Assembly (NCBI RefSeq): GCF_023022985.1
Contig: NZ_CP095461.1
Coordinates: forward strand, 2,604,001 to 2,668,000
Reading direction: 5' to 3'
Length of the DNA: 64,000 bases
Source: Arthrobacter gengyunqii
GTDB taxonomy: Bacteria; Actinomycetota; Actinomycetes; Actinomycetales; Micrococcaceae
Positions 55,804 through 64,000 of the stretch are shown one piece after another; within the stretch, counting starts at the first letter, position 1, and the number at the start of each line of letters is the position of its first letter. The position numbers were made by a program, and so were the translations under genes. A model generated the notes under the pieces. The model was not told the DNA's origin. It searched no databases and worked only from the letters and a program-made list of their open reading frames with translations.

Positions 55804-58035
55804 CTAGTTGTCCTTGGTGCCCAGGGTGGTCTGCTGGACCTGCATCAGGAACTCCACGTTGGACTGCGTCTCGCGGATCTTTCCGGTGAGCAGTTCCAGC
55901 GCCTGCTGGGTGTCCAGACCGGACAGGACCCGGCGCAGCTTCCACATGATCTTGACTTCATCAGGGGAAAGCAGGTTCTCTTCGCGGCGGGTGCCGGACG
56001 CGTTGACGTCCACGGCCGGGAAGATGCGCTTGTCCGCGAGGTTGCGGGACAGGCGCAGTTCCATGTTGCCGGTGCCCTTGAATTCCTCGAAGATAACCTC
56101 GTCCATCTTGGATCCGGTTTCCACCAGGGCCGTGGCCAGGATGGTCAGTGACCCGCCGTTTTCGATGTTGCGGGCAGCACCGAAGAAACGCTTGGGCGGG
56201 TACAGCGCGGACGAGTCCACGCCACCGGAAAGGATACGGCCCGACGCCGGAGCGGCCAGGTTGTAGGCACGGCCCAGGCGGGTCATGGAGTCCAGGAGGA
56301 CGACGACGTCGTTCCCCATTTCCACCAGGCGCTTGGCGCGCTCGATGGCGAGCTCAGCAACCGTGGTGTGGTCATCGGCGGGGCGGTCGAAGGTGGAGGC
56401 AATGACCTCACCCTTGACCGTGCGCTGCATGTCCGTAACTTCCTCGGGACGTTCGTCCACGAGGACCATCATGAGGTGGACCTCGGGGTTGTTGATCGTG
56501 ATGGCGTTGGCAATCGCCTGCAGGATCAGCGTCTTACCAGCCTTCGGCGGGGAGACGATCAGGCCGCGCTGGCCCTTGCCGATCGGAGCCACGAGGTCAA
56601 TCACACGCGGGCCGATCACCTTTGCGGAGGTCTCCAGGCGCAGGCGCTCGGAGGGGTACAGCGGAACCAGCTTGGAGAATTCCACGCGGTCCTTGTTGTC
56701 CTCGGCAGGCTTGCCGTTGACGGAGGTCAGACGAACCAGTGCGTTGAACTTCTGGCGCTGGTTTCCACCCTGGTTTTCACCTTCGCGGGGGGCGCGGATG
56801 GCGCCGACGACGGCGTCGCCCTTGCGCAGGTTGTACTTCTTGACCTGGGCGAGGGAAACATAGACATCGTTCGGGCCCGGAAGGTAACCGGAGGTGCGAA
56901 CAAACGCGTAGTTCTCGAGGACGTCCAGGATGCCGGCTACGGGCAGCAGGACGTCATCTTCAGTGACCTCGACGTCGTCGACGTCCGGGTTCTGGTTCCG
57001 GTTGCGGCGGCGCTCGTTGCGGTCGCGGAAACGGTCGTTCCGGTCGCTGCGATCGTTGCGGTCATTCCGATCGTTGCGGTTGCGGTTGCGGCGGTTACGC
57101 CCGCGGCCGTTCTCGTCGCCGTCGTTGTCGCGGCTGTCGCTGCGGTTGTTGTCGCGGTCGCCACGGTTGTTCTCGCGCTCGTTGCGGTTGTTCTCGCGGC
57201 TCTCACTGCGGTTATTGTCGCGGTCGCCGCGGTTATTTTCGCGGTTGTCGCTGCGGTTATTGTCGCGGTTGTTCTCGCGGCTGTCACCGCGGTTGTTGTC
57301 GCGGTCGTTGCGGTTGTTCTCGCGGTCGCCACGGTTGTTCTCGCGCTTGTCGCTGCGGTTGTTCTCGCGGCGGTCCTCCGAGACTGAGCCGTTTGCCGAA
57401 GCGCCGGTTCCGTTGTCGGAAGCGGTCGCCGGCGCGGAGTCGGCGTTCGTCTGGTCGGCCTTGCCGTTGTCGGCACGGCCGTTCTCGGAGGTGCCCTCGC
57501 TGTCTGCACGGCGGCTGCGTGAGCGGCGGTTGCTGCGCTCGCGCTGCGGCTGCTCTTCCCGCGGAGTTTCCTCGCGGGAGTTTTCCTCGCGCGGAGCCTC
57601 AGCGTGTGCGGGCTCAGCGGCGTTCCGGGCGGGTGCCTCGGCTGCAGGCGCAGTGACTACACCGTCACTGGCAGCGCGGCGGTTGCGGTTGCGGGTCCGC
57701 GCCGGGCGCTCGGGAGCGCTCTGCTCGGCGGCCGGTGCCTCGGCAGCAGCCGGAGCGGAGGAGCCTGCAGTGGCAACGTCGGCCTTGGGGGCTTCGGTCT
57801 TAGCTCCGCGCACCGGACGGTCAGCGACTGCGCCGCCACGCTGGTGGTTGGAGATCGCCGTTACGAGATCTCCCTTCCGCATGCGGGATCCGCCGGTAAT
57901 ACCCAGCTGGCCGGCAAGCGCCTGAAGCTGAGCAAGCTTGAGGCCAGCCAGTCCGGAGCTTTTTGAAGTCGCTTCGCCGTTGGTTCCGGCGGTAGCTGAG
58001 TCCACACCTGTTGTCAGGTCAGTGGTATCGGTCAC
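55804..58035 (-). CDS. rho: transcription termination factor Rho with long Asn/Arg-rich insertion
   Basis: This 743-residue hexameric RNA helicase terminates transcription. Segments in order: a Rho_N helical domain (about residues 24-65, GLKLAQLQALAGQLG); a disordered insert of roughly 300 residues that becomes almost pure Asn/Arg/Asp with repeats such as NNRGDRE and NNRSDNR (about 215-360); a cold-shock RNA-binding domain (LPVAGILDVLENYAFVR); and the RecA-type ATPase with Walker A SPPKAGKT. The GTG start has AAGGA six bases upstream within the palindrome GAAGGATCCTTC. Such inserts are known in high-GC actinobacterial Rho and add RNA affinity; condensate formation here is inference. The gene stands between thrB and prfA. 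Confidence 0.97.
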   Translation of the reverse strand: MTDTTDLTTGVDSATAGTNGEATSKSSGLAGLKLAQLQALAGQLGITGGSRMRKGDLVTAISNHQRGGAVADRPVRGAKTEAPKADVATAGSSAPAAAEAPAAEQSAPERPARTRNRNRRAASDGVVTAPAAEAPARNAAEPAHAEAPREENSREETPREEQPQRERSNRRSRSRRADSEGTSENGRADNGKADQTNADSAPATASDNGTGASANGSVSEDRRENNRSDKRENNRGDRENNRNDRDNNRGDSRENNRDNNRSDNRENNRGDRDNNRSESRENNRNERENNRGDRDNNRSDSRDNDGDENGRGRNRRNRNRNDRNDRNDRSDRNDRFRDRNERRRNRNQNPDVDDVEVTEDDVLLPVAGILDVLENYAFVRTSGYLPGPNDVYVSLAQVKKYNLRKGDAVVGAIRAPREGENQGGNQRQKFNALVRLTSVNGKPAEDNKDRVEFSKLVPLYPSERLRLETSAKVIGPRVIDLVAPIGKGQRGLIVSPPKAGKTLILQAIANAITINNPEVHLMMVLVDERPEEVTDMQRTVKGEVIASTFDRPADDHTTVAELAIERAKRLVEMGNDVVVLLDSMTRLGRAYNLAAPASGRILSGGVDSSALYPPKRFFGAARNIENGGSLTILATALVETGSKMDEVIFEEFKGTGNMELRLSRNLADKRIFPAVDVNASGTRREENLLSPDEVKIMWKLRRVLSGLDTQQALELLTGKIRETQSNVEFLMQVQQTTLGTKDN
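57000..57380 (-). repeat. imperfect tandem repeats coding for the Rho Asn/Arg/Asp insert
   Basis: The DNA consists of degenerate 6- to 12-base units like CGGTTGTTGTCGCG repeated many times with variations, coding for alternating Asn, Arg, Asp, Glu and Ser. Such repeats are prone to length change by slippage. Confidence 0.8.
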
Positions 58036-58413
58036 GAAGGATCCTTCCCCCTCGTCGGGCGGTCCGGCGCAGTGCCGGCCGCGGATGATTTGATCCTGGT
58101 CCCCCTATGGTCAGACATGGGGGGCAGGGTTCGCCGGTTCCGGCTAAAGCCGGGCGACGGCGAATCTACTGGGTGCCTCTTGGAAAAGAAATCCACAGGA
58201 GTTTGGTCAGCTTTGCTGCCGAACTATGCGGCATTCAAGGGAACTGGCCTTTTCTTGGCAGTACCCGAAGGCTGCACCGGGGATTGCGCTTCCGCAGTTG
58301 AATAAGAGTATTCAAACACGATGCTTGGACAATATGCCGCTGACAGCGAGTTTTCAACAAATACTCAGGGCGGCCCAAGTACGGACGGCCTGGATGCGGG
58401 AGCACAAAGACGG
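58036..58413 (-). promoter_or_regulatory. rho leader region with hairpins
   Basis: This 378-base gap lies between thrB and rho and shows no convincing gene. Visible elements are the 12-base palindrome GAAGGATCCTTC over the ribosome site (58036-58047), a nested hairpin TTCGCCG/CGGCGAA with inner CCGGCT/AGCCGG (58130-58164), and the palindrome TTGAATA-AGAG-TATTCAA (58298-58315). Autoregulation of rho through its leader is known in other bacteria and may apply here. No confident promoter can be named. Confidence 0.45.
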
Positions 58414-59412
58414 TTAGTACCGCTGGTGCTCTTCCACTCTAGCACCATCACGATCAACACTCAGCCGCAAAACACGCCAGAATTGAGCAGTTTCAGCGGC
58501 TGCAAGATGCTGGGCGATGAGCAGCTCGGCCTGGTCCGCCTGGTCGTTGCCGTTGGCCAGCGCCATGACCGTTGGGCCGGCACCGGAGATGACCGCAGCG
58601 ATGCCGTGGCTGCGCAGGTGCCTCATGAGAGCGGCACTGGGCTCCATGGCGGAAGCACGGTAATCCTGGTGCAGGAAATCCACTGTTCCCGCCGGCAGCA
58701 GGGAGGGTTCCGCAGCGAGGGCATGAATCAGCAGGGCAGCCCGTCCCGAGTTGGCAGCGGCGGCCGGATGCGGAACCTCAGCGGGAAGCAACCCGCGGGC
58801 GCTCTCCGTGGAGAGTTCAGTGGCCGGAACTGCAGCCACGGGAATGATGTCCGCGTGCACCGGCGCATTGGCGGACCGGAAGGCACCGTCTTCCTCCCAG
58901 GAGATCGCCAGACCTCCGGCCAGTGCCGGGGCCACGTTGTCCGGGTGTCCTTCCAACCTCGAGCAGAGGTCCAACAGTGCTGCAGCATCCAGACGATGCT
59001 CCGCGGGCAGCAGGGCGTTGCCCGCCAGCACCCCGGACACGATGGCTGACGCGGAAGACCCCAGGCCGCGGCCGTGGGGAATGACGTTCTCCGCCTCAAA
59101 GTGCAGCCCCGGGACCGAAAACCCAACAGACTCTGCGGTCTGACGGATGGTCTTCACCACCAGGTGGGTGTCATCGGTGGGCAGCGTTGCCGCCCCTTCG
59201 CCGCTGATTTTCACGGTGGTGCCCGGCTCGGCGGAAGTGCGCACCCGGACGGTGTCATACAAGCCGACGGCCATTCCCAGGCTGTCAAAGCCCGGACCCA
59301 GATTGGCACTGGTGGCCGGCACCCGGACCGTAACAGCCTGGCCGGCGGCCACGGCTCCGCCCGCAGCCTCGGCCGCGGAACGGGGCAGGGCCGCGGAATC
59401 GCTCACGTGCAC
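58414..59412 (-). CDS. thrB: homoserine kinase
   Basis: This 332-residue GHMP kinase phosphorylates homoserine for threonine synthesis. It has the N-terminal VPATSANLGPGFDSLGMAV, the ATP loop PHGRGLGSSASAIVSG and the C-terminal GAAVISGAGPTVMAL-like segment. The start is GTG (a second GTG lies two codons on), six bases after the thrC stop. It is the last gene of the argS-lysA-hom-thrC-thrB run. Confidence 0.96.
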   Translation of the reverse strand: MHVSDSAALPRSAAEAAGGAVAAGQAVTVRVPATSANLGPGFDSLGMAVGLYDTVRVRTSAEPGTTVKISGEGAATLPTDDTHLVVKTIRQTAESVGFSVPGLHFEAENVIPHGRGLGSSASAIVSGVLAGNALLPAEHRLDAAALLDLCSRLEGHPDNVAPALAGGLAISWEEDGAFRSANAPVHADIIPVAAVPATELSTESARGLLPAEVPHPAAAANSGRAALLIHALAAEPSLLPAGTVDFLHQDYRASAMEPSAALMRHLRSHGIAAVISGAGPTVMALANGNDQADQAELLIAQHLAAAETAQFWRVLRLSVDRDGARVEEHQRY

Positions 59413-59418
59413 GTTCGC

Positions 59419-60534
59419 CTAACCCTCAGCCTGTGCTTCCAGGCCCAGCGCAGCGGCAACGGAGACGACGTCGAAGTCCACCTTGGTGGGCTCCACATCG
59501 GAACCGTCGACCGTGCGCAGTGCCCACTGCGGGTCCTTCAGGCCGTGGCCGGTGACCGTGATGACGATCTTCTTGCCCGTGGGAGCTTCCCCGGCGGCGT
59601 GCTTCTTGAGCAGCCCCGCCACGCCGGCGGCGGAAGCCGGTTCCACGAAAACGCCTTCACGCGAGGACAGCCAGCGGTGTGCCTCAAGGATTTCAGTGTC
59701 CGTGACGGCTTCAATCAGGCCGCCGGACTCGTCGCGGGCAGCGATGGCCTGCTCCCAGGAGGCGGGGTTGCCAATGCGGATGGCGGTGGCAATGGTATCC
59801 GGGTCCGTCACCGGATGACCCTTTACCAGCGGTGATGCACCCTCAGCCTGGAAGCCCCACATCACGGGAGTCTTCGTGGCCACCGGCGCCAGTTCCTCGC
59901 CGGCGATGTTGGTATAAGGCTCGGAGTATTCCCGGTAGCCCTTCCAGTACGCGGTGATGTTACCGGCGTTGCCCACCGGCAGCAGGTGGTAATCGGGGGC
60001 ATCGCCGAGGTAGTCCACCACTTCGAAGGCAGCGGTCTTCTGTCCTTCGATGCGGGCGGGGTTTACGGAGTTCACCAGGAACACCGGGTAGGCCTCGGCG
60101 AGCTTGCGGGCCACATCCAGGCAGTTGTCGAAGTTGCCGTTGACCTGCAGCAGTTCAGCGCCGTGGGCAATGGCCTGGCTGAGCTTGCCCATGGAGATCT
60201 TGCCGTCCGGAACCAGGACGGCGCAGGTGATGCCGGCCTGCGTGGCGTATGCGGCGGCCGAGGCGGAGGTGTTGCCGGTGGAGGCGCAAACCACTGCCTT
60301 GGCTCCGGATTCAACGGCGGCCGTCATGGCCATCGTCATGCCGCGGTCCTTAAAGGAACCGGTGGGGTTCATTCCCTCGACCTTGAGGTAAACCTCGTTG
60401 CCGGTCAGTTCGGAGAGGGCCTTGGCCTTTACCAGCGGAGTGCCGCCCTCGCCGAGGGTAATTACCTCGGTGCTCTCGGTTACGGGAAGACGATCGGCGT
60501 ATTCGCGGATTACGCCGCGCCATTGATGAGCCAC
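59419..60534 (-). CDS. thrC: threonine synthase
   Basis: This 371-residue PLP enzyme converts O-phosphohomoserine to threonine. The PLP Lys is in [15 protein letters not shown], and the PLP phosphate loop is in [16 protein letters not shown]. Its length matches the short bacterial form. It starts four bases after hom and precedes thrB, so the three genes are probably one transcript. Confidence 0.97.
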   Translation of the reverse strand: MAHQWRGVIREYADRLPVTESTEVITLGEGGTPLVKAKALSELTGNEVYLKVEGMNPTGSFKDRGMTMAMTAAVESGAKAVVCASTGNTSASAAAYATQAGITCAVLVPDGKISMGKLSQAIAHGAELLQVNGNFDNCLDVARKLAEAYPVFLVNSVNPARIEGQKTAAFEVVDYLGDAPDYHLLPVGNAGNITAYWKGYREYSEPYTNIAGEELAPVATKTPVMWGFQAEGASPLVKGHPVTDPDTIATAIRIGNPASWEQAIAARDESGGLIEAVTDTEILEAHRWLSSREGVFVEPASAAGVAGLLKKHAAGEAPTGKKIVITVTGHGLKDPQWALRTVDGSDVEPTKVDFDVVSVAAALGLEAQAEG

Positions 60535-60538
60535 GGTA

Positions 60539-61837
60539 TTAGACCCCTTCTACCCGCAGGACGGATGTGACTGAATTGATGACGTCCAGGCCCTTGATGG
60601 CCTCGACGGTGGCTGCCAGAGCAGCTTCGGATGCCCGGTGCGTGACGAACCGCAGTTCGGCGGACGATGCCGTGCCGTCAGCATGGATGGTCTGGCGCAT
60701 GGTTTCGATGGACACCCCGTGTTCGGCGAAGACCTGCGCCACTGCGGCCAGGACACCCGGCTGATCAGTGACCTGCAGGCCGATGCTGTAGCTGGTGGTG
60801 ACCTTGGCGAACGGCAGGGCCGGAACGGAGCCGGTGGGCGTTTCAGCGCCGAGCGGTCCGCCCAGGACCAGCCGGCGGGCGGTGGAGACGACGTCGCCCA
60901 TCACTGCTGACGCGGTGGGGGCGCCGCCGGCGCCCTGGCCGTAGAACATCAGCTCGCCGGCGTTTTCGGCCTCCACGAACACAGCGTTGAAGGCGCCGTG
61001 TACGGCGGCCAGCGGGTGGGTGCGCGGCAGCAGGGTGGGGTGCACGCGGACGCTGACGCCGGGTTCGCCGTCGTTGTCCAGTTTTTCCGCGATGGCGAGC
61101 AGCTTGATGACGAATCCGGCGTCCTTCGCCGCGGCAATGTCATCGGCGGTGACGGAGGAGATGCCCTCGCAGGAGACGTTGGCCAGGTCAAAGTTGGTGT
61201 GGAAGGCCAGCGAGGCGAGGATGGCGCCCTTCGACGCAGCGTCATGGCCTTCGACGTCGGCGGTGGGATCGGCCTCGGCATATCCGAGGCGCTGGGCTTC
61301 TGCCAGGGCGTCGGCGAACTGGGCGCCGGTGCTGTCCATGGCGTCCAGGATGTAGTTGGTGGTGCCGTTGACGATGCCCATGACCTTGGTGATCCGGTCA
61401 CCGGAGAGGCTGTCGCGGATTGGCCGCAGGATGGGAATGGCACCGGCGACGGCGGCTTCATAGGCCAGCCGGACACCCGCGGCATCGGCCTTTTCGAACA
61501 ATGCGGCGCCGTCGGCGGCCAGCAGGGCCTTGTTGCCGGTGACCACTGAGGCGCCGTGGCCGATGGCGTGCAGCATCAGCGTGCGGGCAGGCTCCATGCC
61601 GCCCATCAGTTCGATGACGATGTCCGCGTCCTCCACCAGCTTCTCGGCGTCGGTGGTGAACAGGTTCCGCGGCAGGTCCGTGTCGCGCGGCGCGTCCGGA
61701 TTGCGGACGGCGATGCCGGTCAGTTCCAGCCGGGCACCGGTGCGCGAGGCCAGGTCTTCGGCGTCGTCAATGAGGATCCGGGCAACCTGGGAGCCAACGT
61801 TTCCGCAGCCCAACAGGGCAACTTTGAGGGTCTTCAT
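60539..61837 (-). CDS. hom: homoserine dehydrogenase
   Basis: This 432-residue enzyme reduces aspartate semialdehyde to homoserine. The NAD(P) motif [13 protein letters not shown] is at the N-terminus, the active-site block [17 protein letters not shown] is in the middle, and a C-terminal ACT domain (about residues 350-430, [20 protein letters not shown]) should bind threonine for feedback control. It is nine bases downstream of lysA and feeds thrC and thrB. Confidence 0.97.
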   Translation of the reverse strand: MKTLKVALLGCGNVGSQVARILIDDAEDLASRTGARLELTGIAVRNPDAPRDTDLPRNLFTTDAEKLVEDADIVIELMGGMEPARTLMLHAIGHGASVVTGNKALLAADGAALFEKADAAGVRLAYEAAVAGAIPILRPIRDSLSGDRITKVMGIVNGTTNYILDAMDSTGAQFADALAEAQRLGYAEADPTADVEGHDAASKGAILASLAFHTNFDLANVSCEGISSVTADDIAAAKDAGFVIKLLAIAEKLDNDGEPGVSVRVHPTLLPRTHPLAAVHGAFNAVFVEAENAGELMFYGQGAGGAPTASAVMGDVVSTARRLVLGGPLGAETPTGSVPALPFAKVTTSYSIGLQVTDQPGVLAAVAQVFAEHGVSIETMRQTIHADGTASSAELRFVTHRASEAALAATVEAIKGLDVINSVTSVLRVEGV

Positions 61838-61846
61838 GGTGCGTGC

Positions 61847-63307
61847 CTACTCCTTGAGCGATTCGGGCGAACGGACGCCTGCGGCGTCAACGTCCCGGGC
61901 CAACAGGTCGTCTTCGGTCTCTCCGCGGATGATCAGCCGTGCGGCGCCGTCGAGCACGGCAACCACGGGCGGACGGGCAATGTAGTTGTAGTTGCTGGAC
62001 AGCGCCCAGCAGTACGCACCCGTTCCCGGAACCGCCAGCAGATCACCGTCACCGGTGTCCGCCGGAAGATAGACGTCCCGAACCACTATGTCCCCGCTCT
62101 CGCAGTGTTTGCCAACTACGCGTGACATAACGGCGTCATCTTCGGACGTCCGGGAGGCAAGCACGGCCGAGTAGTCGGCGTCGTACAGCACGGGGCGGGC
62201 GTTGTCGCTCATCCCGCCGTCCACTGAAACGTAGCGGCGTTCGGCGGTCCCGCCGTCGGCCGTGTCCACGCGGACCGTCTTGACGGTGCCGGCTCGGTAG
62301 AGGGTGAAGGTGGTGGGGCCAACAATGGCGCGTCCGGGCTCAATCGAGATCCGCGGCACGGCCAGTCCCAGCTCAGTGCAGGTGGAGCCGACGACGGCGG
62401 CCATCGCCTGCGCGATTTCAGCCGGCGGGCGCGGGGTGTCCGCTTCGGTGTAGGCAATGCCGTAGCCGCCGCCGAGGTCCAGCTCCGGCAGTTCGACGCC
62501 GTGCGCAGCCTTGATGTCCGCCAGGAAGCCGAGCAGGCGCTTGGCTGCCAGCTCGAAGCCTTCAGGCTCGAAGATCTGCGAGCCGATGTGGCAGTGCAGG
62601 CCCAGCAGGCGGATGCCTTTGGCCTGAAGTGCGGCGTCCACGGCGGCAGCGGCCGGAGATACGCCGCCGGCAGCCGGATCCGGAGCCATGGAGAGGCCGA
62701 ACTTCTGGTCCTCATGGGCCGTGGCAATGAACTCATGCGTGTGCGCATGCACTCCGGGGGTCAGTCGCAGCATCACGTTGGCCTGTTCGCCGCGGGACAC
62801 CGCGAGGGCATCCAGGCGGTGCAGCTCGGCCATGCTGTCCACGACAATCCGGCCCAAGCCCATGTCCAGGGCCCGGGTCAGCTCGGCGTCTGACTTGTTG
62901 TTTCCGTGCAGGCCCAATTCGGCGCCCGGGATCCCGGCGCGAAGGGCCACGGCCAGCTCGCCGCCGGAGCAGGTGTCCAAGCGCAGACCCTCTTCACGCA
63001 CCCAGCGGGCCACGGCCGTGCAGAGGAAAGCCTTGCCCGCATAGTAGACGTCCACTCCCCCGCACAGGCCGGCAAAAGCCGCGTCGAAGGAGTCCTTGAA
63101 GTCCCGGGCGCGGGCCCGGAAGTCCGCTTCGGAAACCACGAACAGCGGGGTGCCGAACTCCGCGGCCAACTCGGCGACGGACACACCGGCCACCTGCAGT
63201 TCGCCGCTGGCTGTGCGGCTGACGTCGCGCGCCCACATTTGCGGGCGCAGTGCATTGGCGTCCGCCGGGTGGCTGAGCCATTCGGGGGCGAGCGGGGAAA
63301 CAGTCAT
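61847..63307 (-). CDS. lysA: diaminopimelate decarboxylase
   Basis: This 486-residue PLP enzyme makes L-lysine from meso-diaminopimelate. The PLP Lys sits in DVYYAGKAFLC, with the phosphate-binding DLGGGYGIAY and the conserved CESGDIVV near the C-terminus. It follows argS after three bases, the typical actinobacterial pair, and precedes hom. Confidence 0.97.
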   Translation of the reverse strand: MTVSPLAPEWLSHPADANALRPQMWARDVSRTASGELQVAGVSVAELAAEFGTPLFVVSEADFRARARDFKDSFDAAFAGLCGGVDVYYAGKAFLCTAVARWVREEGLRLDTCSGGELAVALRAGIPGAELGLHGNNKSDAELTRALDMGLGRIVVDSMAELHRLDALAVSRGEQANVMLRLTPGVHAHTHEFIATAHEDQKFGLSMAPDPAAGGVSPAAAAVDAALQAKGIRLLGLHCHIGSQIFEPEGFELAAKRLLGFLADIKAAHGVELPELDLGGGYGIAYTEADTPRPPAEIAQAMAAVVGSTCTELGLAVPRISIEPGRAIVGPTTFTLYRAGTVKTVRVDTADGGTAERRYVSVDGGMSDNARPVLYDADYSAVLASRTSEDDAVMSRVVGKHCESGDIVVRDVYLPADTGDGDLLAVPGTGAYCWALSSNYNYIARPPVVAVLDGAARLIIRGETEDDLLARDVDAAGVRSPESLKE

Positions 63308-63310
63308 GGA

Positions 63311-64000
63311 TTACATCCGTTCCGGTGCGGAGACTCCCAGCAGGCCCAGGCCGTTGGCCAGGACCTGGCGGGTGGCAAGGTTCAGCCACAGGCGGGTGCG
63401 GTTCACATCGGTGATTTCCTCGTCACCCTGCGGTGCGATGCGGCAGGCGTCGTACCAGCGGTGGTAGGTGCCGGCGATAACTTCCAGGTGGCGGGCCACG
63501 CGGTGCGGTTCGCGGAAGGCGCTGGCCTGCGCGACGACGCCGGGATACTGTCCCAGCGCGGCCAGCAGTTCGCCTTCGGTGGGGTGGGTCAGCAGCGACG
63601 CGTCGAAGCCGGAATCGTCCACGCCGGCGGCCTCGGCATTGCGGGCCAGGGCGTAGGTGCGGGCGTGGGCGTACTGAACGTAGAACACCGGGTTCTCGTT
63701 GCTGCGCTTGGTCAGCAGATCCAGGTCAATGTCGATGTTGGAGTCGGCGGAGAAGCGGGCCAGCGTGTAGCGGGCCGCGTCCACGCCCACGGCGTCCACC
63801 AGGTCCTCGAGGGTGACCACGGTGCCGTTGCGCTTGGACATGCGCACGGGCTTGCCGTCCTTGACCAGGTTCACCATCTGGCCGATCAGCACCTCGACGC
63901 ACTCCGGGTCGTGGCCCAGGGCGGCTGCAGCGGCCTTGAGCCGGGCCACGTAGCCGTGGTGGTCGGCGCCGAGCATGTAGAAGTTCAGGTCGAAGCCGCG
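63311..64000 (-). CDS. argS: arginyl-tRNA synthetase, C-terminal part (5' end beyond window)
   Basis: About 229 C-terminal residues of this class I synthetase are inside the window; the start lies past the right edge. The KMSKS-type loop is VRMSKRNG, followed by the DALR-type anticodon-binding domain ([20 protein letters not shown]). The protein ends [10 protein letters not shown], a usual ArgRS end. It is the first visible gene of the argS-lysA-hom-thrC-thrB group. Confidence 0.96.
   Translation of the reverse strand, partial: RGFDLNFYMLGADHHGYVARLKAAAAALGHDPECVEVLIGQMVNLVKDGKPVRMSKRNGTVVTLEDLVDAVGVDAARYTLARFSADSNIDIDLDLLTKRSNENPVFYVQYAHARTYALARNAEAAGVDDSGFDASLLTHPTEGELLAALGQYPGVVAQASAFREPHRVARHLEVIAGTYHRWYDACRIAPQGDEEITDVNRTRLWLNLATRQVLANGLGLLGVSAPERM

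Noticed and set aside
58072..58305. 77-codon plus-strand frame in the rho leader
   Set aside because: It has no family pattern, and the hairpins of the leader run through it.

Overview
This window is chromosomal DNA from a high-GC actinobacterium, most likely a Micrococcales member close to Arthrobacter or Pseudarthrobacter. The evidence is the gene order argS-lysA-hom-thrC-thrB-rho-prfA-prmC-sua5, then wecA-atpIZ-atpBEFHAGDC-DUF2550-murA, then csp and nucS, and separately clpS-DUF2017-murI-MBL-rph-rdgB-DedA. Further support comes from NucS, the actinobacterial mismatch endonuclease, from a MurA with Asp in place of the catalytic Cys, and from a Rho with a long Asn/Arg/Asp-rich insertion. The species call is inference. 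No rRNA, tRNA, CRISPR array, transposase or prophage gene was recognised.

Layout. 1-5.0 kb: a minus-strand operon for a NitT/TauT-type ABC transporter whose last gene, cut by the window edge, is a benzoylformate-decarboxylase-like ThDP enzyme. 5.2-16.8 kb: an MFS exporter, sbcC/sbcD, a MIP channel, an ADP-ribosylglycohydrolase, an exonuclease-BRCT protein, a DedA protein, rdgB and rph. 16.9-20.7 kb: an uncharacterised small gene pair, an MBL hydrolase, murI, DUF2017 and clpS. 20.8-22.7 kb: pncB-pncA for NAD salvage, followed by two strong hairpins and a repeat-rich 0.6 kb gap without a gene. 23.5-29.4 kb: a tightly coupled five-gene run (ABC ATPase, ABC permease, DUF3039, MFS, SF2 helicase). 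29.5-38.9 kb: an OYE-family reductase, a YbbN-like thioredoxin/TPR protein, a large envelope protein of unknown function, an AI-2E family permease, a small zinc-binding protein, nucS, csp, murA and DUF2550.

38.9-46.8 kb holds the complete F1Fo ATP synthase operon with two accessory membrane genes. It carries several intergenic hairpins, including a very strong one between atpA and atpG. 46.9-52.9 kb is a cell-envelope glycan locus: a WecA-like phosphotransferase and a CapD-like dehydratase on the minus strand, and two GT2 glycosyltransferases plus an NAD-dependent epimerase on the plus strand. This block interrupts the sua5-wecA-atp order known from related genomes. 52.9-64 kb carries translation and termination genes (sua5, prmC, prfA, rho) and the aspartate-family amino-acid operon (argS-lysA-hom-thrC-thrB).

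Most neighbouring same-strand genes overlap by 1-4 bases (ATGA, GTGA, TGATG), which points to widespread translational coupling. The least explained parts are the repeat mosaic at 22.85-23.35 kb, the orphan pair at 16.9-17.7 kb, the 657-residue envelope protein, the inserted glycan block and the hairpins inside the atp operon. I did not find a system that I can defend as wholly new.
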